Shown piece after piece: positions 35,101 through 64,000 of a stretch of 64,000 bases of DNA. The notes under the pieces were generated by a model. It had not been told where the DNA came from, ran no database searches, and was given only the letters and a program-made list of their open reading frames with translations. Where the stretch lies: assembly GCA_009746045.1 (NCBI GenBank), contig RPFO01000667.1, positions 686,721 to 750,720 on the forward strand, in the 5' to 3' direction. Source of the stretch: Mesostigma viride (lineage: Eukaryota; Streptophyta; Mesostigmatophyceae; Mesostigmatales; Mesostigmataceae). Position 1 is the first letter of the stretch. Every line of letters begins with the position of its first letter. The position numbers were made by a program, and so were the translations under genes.

Positions 35101-38100
35101 ATGTTGTAAAGCATGCTTATCATCCTAGTGTTGTAAAGCATAGCTTCTTAAGTATGCTAGTTATCATCCTAGTATTGTGAAGCATAACTTCTCAAGTATG
35201 CTAGTCCTTATCATCCTAGTATTGTAAAGCATAACTTCTTAAGTATGCTAGTCCTTATCATCCTAGTATTGTAAAGCATAACTTCTTTAGTATGCTAGTC
35301 CTTATCATCCTAGTATTGTAAAGCACAACTTCCTTAGTATGCTAGTTATCATCCTAGTTTTGTAAAGCATAACGTCTTTAGTGTGCTAGTCATTATCATC
35401 CAAGTATTGTAAAGCATAACGTCTTTAGTATGCTAGTCCTTCGCCCACGCACCCGCTCAACCGACATCCTTATAACCTTATTTCAAGCTTTCTTTGCAAA
35501 CTGCGGCTGCCCACACGCCTGTTTGAACTTGCGGATGGTACCACCGAAAATTTGAATTTCCGCAGCAGCAGGCTCGCGCTAGCATGGTCCGGATTCTCCA
35601 AAATTCTGGCCTGCCCTGGTTGTCTCATTCACACCATGGTCACTATAGTATAGTAATTCCATGCCCACGCTGGTTGCCCCACTGACACTAGTAGGACACT
35701 GCCGTGAGATCAGCCGTAGTGTAGTGACCACAACTTGCGATATATTTATATATTGATAGTTCCTTTTGAAGGCCTACGCTACTCGCTGCCCAGTGCCCAC
35801 TCACCCGCTTGAGGATGAACTTGGTCGGCTGCTTCTTATCCGCCGTCTCGGCCAGCGCGACCTCATACACGGTCCCAAACGAGCCCTCGCCCAACCGCCG
35901 CAGCACCTTGAGGTTCTTGGTGGCGTACCGGCGGTCCCGCAGGATGTCGGCGGCGCGGTCCAGTGGCGCCAGCAAGTAGGAGTCCAGTATACCCAGCAAC
36001 ACGCTGGGCCGCGTGGTCAGGTAGAGGGCGGCGAGCGTGCCAAGGATCGCCGTGCTGACTTGGTCGCCCTCAGGAAGGGTAGAAAAATAGCTGCGACGAG
36101 AGGGGGGGGGGGGGGGGGGGGGGTAGATGTAGTGAAATGTGTGTGTGGGGGTGTCAGGGTAAGAAGAGGCCCGCGACGAACGTGTGGGGAGGATTGAAAG
36201 GCAGGGGAAGCCACCTGGTGAGGGTTGCCTTGCAAAGCCGTAGATGTGTGTGAGAAAGGTGGAATGTTGGGGGGCGTGTATAAGCCGGATGGGGGGCGGA
36301 TGGCGTGCATGTCGGGGGGGAGAACGATACCCTAGCATGTGTGTGTGTAGTGAGGGGAATGCCAGGCATGTGTGCGTGGGTAAGGCACACATGCGTGGGT
36401 AAGGCAGAGGGGAAATAATACGACGTTACTTGTATCCTTACTACTATCTCAAACTACACAAAACTATGCTATAACTATACTGCACACCCTATCATCGTGA
36501 TATCTCAAACTAATTTATTGCCGACGGCACGGCTATCGCCATGCCTCCTAACAGTTTCTGGTTTAGGGTTTAGGGTTGGGAGCTGGGAAAGCCTCAAATT
36601 AAAGGTAGGATGCATGTGAGCTTGGGGCAGGGTAGGGGTGGGGTGGGCTGGCGGGTGGTAGGTTTGGACAGCCCGAAGCGGGTATGCGGAGGTTAGGCAG
36701 AGCCGTGTTTGCCCTTTACCAATGAGACAACCAGCGCGTATTGTTGAATGTGGTACATTTGGAAGGAAGTCGACCAGGATAGACGCTAGGAACAGTTTTT
36801 ACAAACGGTGGCCATGGCCGTGGCTGTTGTTATACTGCTAGTGTTTACTTTCCTAGAGTGACCAGAAAAGTGGCTGTAGCTGGCTCTTTTCTTCGTGAGC
36901 TTACGAAACAGGTTCTTTCGGAGGCGGGGCATGGGGACCATGGTGCTTGCAAACTTTGGGGAAAGCAGGCACGATATCAAGGAGACAACCAGTGCATATA
37001 TGTGGTTTGGCACACTCAACTAGCGCATCGGAAGTAGACCATTCACTCAACTAGCTAGCATCGGAAGTAGACCATTCACTCAACTAGCTAGCATCGGAAG
37101 TAGACCATTCACACAACTAGCGCATCGGAAGTAGACCATTCACTCAACTAGCTAGCATCGGAAGTAGACCATTCACTCAACTAGCTAGCATCGGAAGTAG
37201 ACCATTCACTCAACTAGCTAGCATCGGAAGTAGACCATTCACTCAACTAGCTAGCATCGGAAGTAGACCATTCACTCAACTAGCTAGCATCGGAAGTAGA
37301 CCATTCACTCAACTAGCTAGCATCGGAAGTAGACCATTCACTCAACTAGCTAGCATCGGAAGTAGACCATTCACTCAACTAGCTAGCATCGGAAGTAGAC
37401 CATTCACGCTGGCTTTTCTCCAGCACGCTCAAAGATAAAGATCACAGCACAACAGGCCTATGATTGAAAGACCACAGCACATTGTGTCTGTGATGGAAAG
37501 ACAACAGCAAAATATGTCTGTGATTGAAAGACAGGGTCCGCGAATACGCTCAAACTCGAAGTGGCTAGAATACGTTAAGGCAGATGGATGCAGGAGTTAG
37601 TAAGTGTGGACAGTTTCTCGAGGATAAGACAGTGTATCCAACAAGAACCAAACCCTAGCTATCTCGATAGTGTACATCTTAATTGGAAGTGGATAAGGTT
37701 GATGACAGCATGCAAAACAGCCGTCGAGCGGGCTTATCCTAAGCGTCCATACAAAGCACGTCGGCGGCAAGGGTCGAGCACAAACACTGGGGAGACAAGC
37801 ATTACCTGATATACGACTCCACGGGTTCGGCGATAACGGCAGGCACGTAATTAGCGACGGTGGAGGCTGCCCCCGTGGCGGCGTCTATAATGCTGGGTGG
37901 CAACGCACTTTGTGCCGCGCTTTGGACCTGATCCAGCAGCGCGATGGCAGGTGAGGGTCCTCTACCCTGGTTGACAGAAGGGAATGAGAAAACCGTCGGC
38001 AATCGACTTCCAAAAAGTGCAGACGCCTTGCGCGACACTGGAACAACATTCTGCCGCACTGTAGTCGCGCCCGCTACTCGTTCTAAACGGCATCCATTCC

Positions 38101-38152
38101 TTGGAGAGAGGCTAACGGCTGCTGCCGCCGCACAGCACTGCGTGCAGGCCAT
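29149..38152 (-). CDS. STN8: STN8-like thylakoid protein kinase
   Basis: In plants STN8 is the Ser/Thr kinase that phosphorylates photosystem II core proteins such as D1, D2 and CP43 on thylakoids; the Chlamydomonas counterpart is STL1. Seven exons on the minus strand: 37806-38152, 35805-36090, 34347-34499, 33342-33559, 32064-32247, 31281-31334 and 29149-29400. All are GT-AG with matching phases, giving 497 residues (Arabidopsis STN8 is similar in length). Residues 1-60 resemble a transit peptide. A membrane span lies near 128-150, followed by the glycine loop [10 protein letters not shown] (182-191), Lys210, HRDIKPSN (322-329, catalytic Asp324), DLG (342-344, in place of DFG), [16 protein letters not shown] and [14 protein letters not shown]. 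The C-terminal [12 protein letters not shown]...[12 protein letters not shown]-type end and the TRPSVL...LAPLDRA region fit STN8 better than STN7. The paired N-terminal cysteines of STN7 are not seen. It is divergent with the IREH1-like gene. Confidence 0.94.
29385..30640 (-). repeat. Triplicated exon 7 acceptor edge with an expanding purine tract
   Basis: GCGCAGCGAGGGGAGGCACA (exon 7 edge) occurs at about 29384 and 29517 and in decayed form at about 30618. Each of the first two copies is followed by a purine run and then by CATGC-GAGCAGT-ATGACA text (29452 and 30552). The repeated block therefore includes exon edge, purine tract and intron sequence. Confidence 0.88.
29547..30535. repeat. 1-kb (GGAA)n/(GGGA)n purine tract
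   Basis: About 80 bp of GGAA units followed by about 900 bp of GGGA units with occasional GGA, AGAA and GCA interruptions. It is pyrimidine-rich on the STN8 sense strand and lies in its last intron. It is a mirror-repeat-rich sequence capable of forming triplex DNA. The Gly/Arg/Glu and Pro/Ser-only frames are artefacts. Confidence 0.97.
31497..31610 (-). repeat. Echo of the STN8 exon 6 acceptor edge
   Basis: GGGATGCTTCAGCTGTTC at 31323-31340 recurs at 31499-31516. Over about 110 bp more of intron text is also shared (TATGAT-GGTTT-GTC-A-CAT pattern at 31428-31450 and 31588-31610). A weaker third version is near 31740-31790. Confidence 0.85.
32684..32730 (-). repeat. Distant echo of the STN8 catalytic-loop exon
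   Basis: Read on the minus strand this segment encodes [14 protein letters not shown], resembling [13 protein letters not shown] at the end of exon 4. The donor GT is lost. It lies inside intron 4. Confidence 0.6.
32984..33082. repeat. (AAATAGT)n heptamer repeat, about 13 copies
   Basis: Nearly perfect 7-bp units in STN8 intron 4, between the two exon 4 echoes. Confidence 0.95.
33183..33235 (-). repeat. Near echo of the STN8 exon 4 donor edge
   Basis: On the minus strand it reads [12 protein letters not shown] followed by a GTGAGTG donor, against [12 protein letters not shown] and GTGAGTG at the real exon end (33335-33380). One extra codon is present and the frame is kept. Confidence 0.78.
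34015..34165. repeat. 48-bp tandem repeat, about 3 copies
   Basis: Units contain CTAGCTGGTCAGGCTAGGCA and CCCTTCTTCGCAGTGC. Located in STN8 intron 3. Confidence 0.88.
34208..34262 (-). repeat. Frame-preserving echo of the STN8 exon 3 donor edge
   Basis: On the minus strand the echo encodes [14 protein letters not shown] followed by a GTAGTG donor. The real exon end at 34343-34390 encodes [14 protein letters not shown] followed by GTACCT. Nine of 14 residues are the same and there is no frameshift. Confidence 0.88.
34567..34610 (-). repeat. Echo of the STN8 exon 3 acceptor edge
   Basis: CCGGTCTCCTGCGCCCCCAT (34573) copies CCGGTCTCCTGCGCCTCCAT (34468) of exon 3. Translated on the minus strand it gives [12 protein letters not shown] against [12 protein letters not shown]. 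It lies in intron 2, upstream of the real acceptor. Confidence 0.88.
35090..35445. repeat. Tandem repeat of 47-49 bp, about 7 copies
   Basis: Units of TATCATCCTAGTATTGTAAA with CATAACTTCTTTAGTATGC in STN8 intron 2. Confidence 0.92.
37017..37410. repeat. 33-bp tandem repeat, about 12 copies
   Basis: Units of CATCGGAAGTAGACCATTCA plus CTCAACTAGCTAG, nearly identical, in STN8 intron 1 about 400 bp from exon 1. The stretch 36100-37017 of the same intron has a G run at about 36102-36122 and no coding sequence. Confidence 0.95.
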
Positions 38153-39580
38153 GGCTGGGGCTGTAATGTTTTCCAGCCAGTAACAAAAGGCTCCCCGACA
38201 CCGGACTTACCACGCAGCGGACATCGCTAGCTAATCAATGAAAGATAGAGTGATCACAATGTGGGTGCGTTTGCAGCGAGCGCCACGTAACCTCGCATGT
38301 AGCCCCTAGTTTGCCCGTCAAGGATCATGAGATCACATGACCCACCTGGCCCGGCCCACGAGAATCCTGGGCAGTGGGCAGCTAGAACATGATGGTTGTT
38401 ACTTGTTAGGAGTTCATGGGGTCCAACCAACGTCATCTCTCGAGGAAATACGGAGCTTCGGCCCAGTCGCAGTCTCGCTGAGTTGTGCTGAGTCAGCCAG
38501 TCATCAGTCAGTACATTCCCACGCCGGTTATCCGACAGAGTCCGACAGACTGCTGAGAGTACGCGCGCCGCCGTATCCTTTGTTTCCGTCGCTCGACGCA
38601 CCTCACCTTACGGCTATCTCATTGCTGCCTAGTAAAATTGCACAGGCGTATCTCGCACCAATGTGGATTTCTCAACCGTATCGATGTTTTAGTACGTAAA
38701 AAAATAGAGCGATCGTCCTGCCGCAAACTCGAATCTCTGTCGGTCATGACTACGGCATGGGAACTAACAAACAAAAGTAACTGCCACTGCTGACTGCGGC
38801 GAGTTGACGATTGGGAATGATCTTGGCAGCCCCTTTTAGGGTCCCAGAAGGGGTATAGTAGCCATGAAAATGGCAAAAAATGCCGGGAATTTTTCTGTGC
38901 GGCCCTGGTGCGGCTCTTCAACCCAGACCTGGCTCAACACAGTCAACGGAGTCCACAACAAGCTCGAAACACGTGTCACCGCTGAGATGCGGGGAAAGGG
39001 GGCGCTGACCAGTGACCAGCCTGGGAAATGGGGCAAGTCACCGCGATCCCGTAGGCCGTCAGTCACGTGGTGCGCCTTGCGCGCACGCGGCCGCCGCGCA
39101 ACTACGTGCAGTGGACGCTTCTGAACGGACGCCAGTACTTGGCTCCAGCCGGGCCGCGCAAGCGTGTATGACCCAGCCAGTGCCATGCATAGGCAACGCA
39201 CCCACGGCCCGGGCGAACCCGACGTCCCCGACGCGCGATGCGGGAGCTTGGGTCGATCTGTGTGGCCTGTTGGGGCAAAACATCCTGCAACCGTGGACCA
39301 GGCATGGCCGGTGCTGCATTGCTCGGTGCGACACATGCATTCAACAGGGCTGGTCTTCTAGGTCTGTGATAGTTAGCAGCGACAAGCGTGAGGCGCATGC
39401 AGATGAGCGAGTAATGTGATATGCCTAGACATGTTATCCCCTGGTCGCGGTGACGTTATGGACTGGCCATTGGCTTGTCAGCACCCCCGTTTGCATTGTG
39501 GCAGTGTTTTTCAGCATGTGGCGAGACTGCATGCCGTCGTTCGAGGAAGCTTTTGTCGCTGATGATAGTGTGTAGCTGAG
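38153..39580. promoter_or_regulatory. Divergent promoter region between STN8-like and IREH1-like genes
   Basis: A 1428-bp interval between two head-to-head start codons. It carries a CAGTC/AGTCAGTCAGT cluster at about 38480-38512 similar to the one at 11672-11718, CACGTG-like G-box words (for example TCACGTGG near 39062), and high GC. Core promoter elements were not identified. Confidence 0.6.
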
Positions 39581-61580
<22,000 letters not shown>

Positions 61581-64000
61581 GGTTGGAAAGATCACGGACG
61601 CAGGGGGATGCAACAAGCCGGGCCTCAGGATCCTAGGGGCCCAATCCACTGGATCAGGGGGATGAGCACAACGCGAGTGAGGGGACGTGGAGCCTGGGGA
61701 GGGACGGGGCGAGCTCTCTGCTGTGTGTTGCCAAAGTTCAAGCAAGGGCCTAGAGCAACCAGGGCCTAGGGAGGCCACATTCAAGCAAGGGCACAGCACG
61801 TGAGGGGCGAGGAGGAACGAGGTCGAGGCTGGGAAGTGACAACAAAGGGGAGTCCGGCGCGAGGACTACGGCTTTGCAAACAGTCTGGGGCCCTATGTGG
61901 TGTCAGGCCAAGTACATGGCATGCGAGACAAGGCAAGGGACAGGACATGCAAGGAAAGACAACGGCGCCTTCAGCCAAGCAATCAATCAAGTATGCATGG
62001 TATTAGGACGTGTACGTGCCCTTCGAGGGGCCTTCTCGATTAGAGGAGCCCCTTCTTGAGGGGATGCGAGGCCCTCTATCTGCGGTGAGGCTCAAGGGAA
62101 AGAATGGCAGGCCCCACAGTCGACCCCCTTGCCTTCTTCCCTTTGGCTGCTGTACACATTCGATGGTGGTGCAAGTAGGGAAACACGAGAGTGCTGCGAT
62201 GACGAAGGGTGGCTTCCGCCAAGCCTAGCGTGGTGGCCATGCTTTCTCTGAGGAGCTTTCTTGGGTGGCATGATGGTCTTATTCGTGAGGCCTTACGGCC
62301 TTTTGACCGTATGGCCCTTTCTTGAGTGCCGAGGTTCCGATGAGTGGCTACTGCCGATGGGGCGGCTGCCATGGGATTGGAAAAGGGCCATCCTTTTCTT
62401 AAAGAAGGCCATCACCGTCGCCTTGAGGGCACCCATCTCCTTGTCACAGCAGTGCTGTGACCGTGTGGTGTTGGTGGCAAGACAGGCAGCCATGGTCCGG
62501 CACTTGCACGAACCTTTTCACCACGGGCCACTTTCATCGTGCAAGGACTTTTTCCCGCTATGTAGTCCTGATAGCCATGTAGTCCTGGGAAGCCTCTTTC
62601 ACCGGTTCCCAGGCGTGGTGTGCGACACCTGGGGGGCATGCCCCTGTGTCCCAGCAGCAAGCATTGTCCCAGCGGGCCCGAATGCGTCCCTGGGTGGGCT
62701 GGTCGTGATGAGAACGAAAGCCCCCTTGTCCTGTTTCTCCACTGCTGCCATCCGCCACCGTGTGAAGCAAGCCATGATAATGTGAAGAAGCCATCACGTG
62801 AAACCGCGAAGCACGTCAGGGCCCGAATGTCTTGTCCTCAGCTTTGCCTCCCATTATCGTGACCCGGAAGATGGTGCCATCACGACGGGGAAGATGTCGC
62901 CATCAGTTGACTGGCAGGGCTCCGCGGGCCCATCATCGTGGGGGCGTAGTACGGTAGTAGTATCCCGAGGTGCCATTCTCCCCCTCTCCCCCACCTCCCC
63001 TACGGTTGGATGAGGATGAGGTTTTGGGGTAAGGTTTTTGTGACGAGGCCTGAGACTGGTGGTGTTTGTAAGGGGCATGTGCTTTGTGCCAGCTTAGGAG
63101 ACACTCTCTTGGGGGGGTGACGTTTTTCACCTGGCCAGAACAGCGTGGCAGCCAGAAAGGGCTCGGTTGTCGTACTCGTTGGCGACACAGGGGGAGGTGG
63201 GAAGCACTCTACCTGCAACCACGCGGCTTGCCTGTTGGCAGGCCCGCTTTGAAGTGCCCAGGCACCGTTATGTGTTCCATAGGGGGCATTGGTCCTGCAT
63301 AAGCGTCCAGCGGCATCATGGCGGCGACTTTCGCACAGGACGTTCACACGACCAGAGCGCGATGAGTAATTGCACCATCCGCGTAGTATGTAGTGACCGA
63401 TGCATGGGACAGTCATACGTTTTGGTTGGGGCCTGGGTACGGCCCCATCGTTTTGGCACGCGTACTCAGCCAAAGCATGTGTTGCTGCGCGAGGCTTCTC
63501 GGGGGTGGTTCCCCACCGCTAGGCTTCGCGGGTTCCCTAGTTCTAGCATCTACCTCACCATGTAGTCCCATGATAGCGCAAAGTGGCGCTTTAGATGTTA
63601 TAGTGACAGCTGCCAAGCATGTCGAACAAGACTAGCCTCGCTTGGGGTGCAGCATCAAGGAGACAACCAGCATGCCCAATCCCTTGCATATGCGGCTCAA
63701 GCTTTCATGGTCCGGATAAGGTCCTGATTTATCATGGTCCAGACTTCAGGCATGCGTTGGTTGTCTCTAGATATGGGCCCCTGTTTTCTGGCTCCTGAAT
63801 TAAAGATGTCAGTAGAAGATCACCTCTTGTGCTGGCTTATCATCTAGTCACTGGTGGAGTTTGTTGGCATACTCACTCCTTGTACTTTATGTGTTTTAGG
63901 TGTGTGACCGGTGGTGAGGCGATGCCGTGCCACGCAGTTAGACCTCCCGTCCATACATGTGCGCGGCTTTGCTATGTGCCGGACCGCCTGCCTGCTTATG
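61581..64000. other. Downstream interval with no recognisable gene
   Basis: Contains the 3' flank of the IREH1-like gene. Open frames up to 174 residues (62261-62785) show no family signature or splice logic I can support. GCCTGCGCTGGTTGTCTC-type end motifs occur inverted near 63655 and forward near 63745. No tandem arrays are present, unlike the introns. Confidence 0.6.

Noticed and set aside
36549-36575. Chromosome end
   Set aside because: Only about two and a half TTTAGGG units inside an intron, with genes on both sides.
37017-37410. Possible CRISPR-like array (33-bp repeats; also 27-bp at 17018 and 1646)
   Set aside because: Units are directly adjacent with no spacers, and the genome is eukaryotic. 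They are minisatellites.
62261-62785. 174-residue open frame downstream of the IREH1-like gene
   Set aside because: No family motif, no splice-consistent neighbours and mixed composition; I cannot support it as a gene.

Overview
This window is nuclear DNA from a photosynthetic eukaryote of the green lineage, most likely a green alga; I cannot name a genus. The evidence is four spliced, plant-like genes: a nicalin of plant type, a plastid-targeted membrane protein, the thylakoid kinase STN8, and an IRE/IREH1-type AGC kinase. Exons are short and GC-rich with strict GT-AG borders. Introns are very large and packed with micro- and minisatellites. I assembled the exon chains by hand from homology, splice sites and codon phase. 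Phases agree at every junction except for one frameshift inside a kinase exon.

Layout. 1-11137 (minus): NCLN-like gene, nine exons seen, its C-terminal end lying beyond the left edge. 11138-11954: short divergent promoter. 11955-19141 (plus): six-exon gene for a 236-residue plastid-targeted membrane protein. 19142-29148: transposon-rich interval with the end of a non-LTR reverse transcriptase, ORF1-like retroelement copies in both orientations, and several element 3' ends carrying a small hairpin plus a (TTAA)n tail. 29149-38152 (minus): complete seven-exon STN8-like gene, 497 residues. 38153-39580: second divergent promoter. 39581-61580 (plus): 20-exon IREH1-like kinase gene, about 1306 residues. 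61581-64000: no gene recognised.

Functionally, two gene products act in or are aimed at the chloroplast (STN8 and the membrane protein), one in the ER membrane (nicalin), and one is a cytosolic or nuclear signalling kinase. The genes are arranged as two head-to-head pairs. This is ordinary eukaryotic gene packing, not an operon.

The most striking signal is a pattern I call exon-edge echoes. In all four genes, introns contain one to eight extra, partly decayed copies of the neighbouring exon edge together with its splice site. Donor echoes lie downstream of the real donor and acceptor echoes lie upstream of the real acceptor, so the true exon always uses the outermost copy. Some echoes still preserve reading frame, protein similarity and the GT donor. 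This suggests that introns here grow by repeated tandem duplication across splice junctions, with the minisatellites as the later products.
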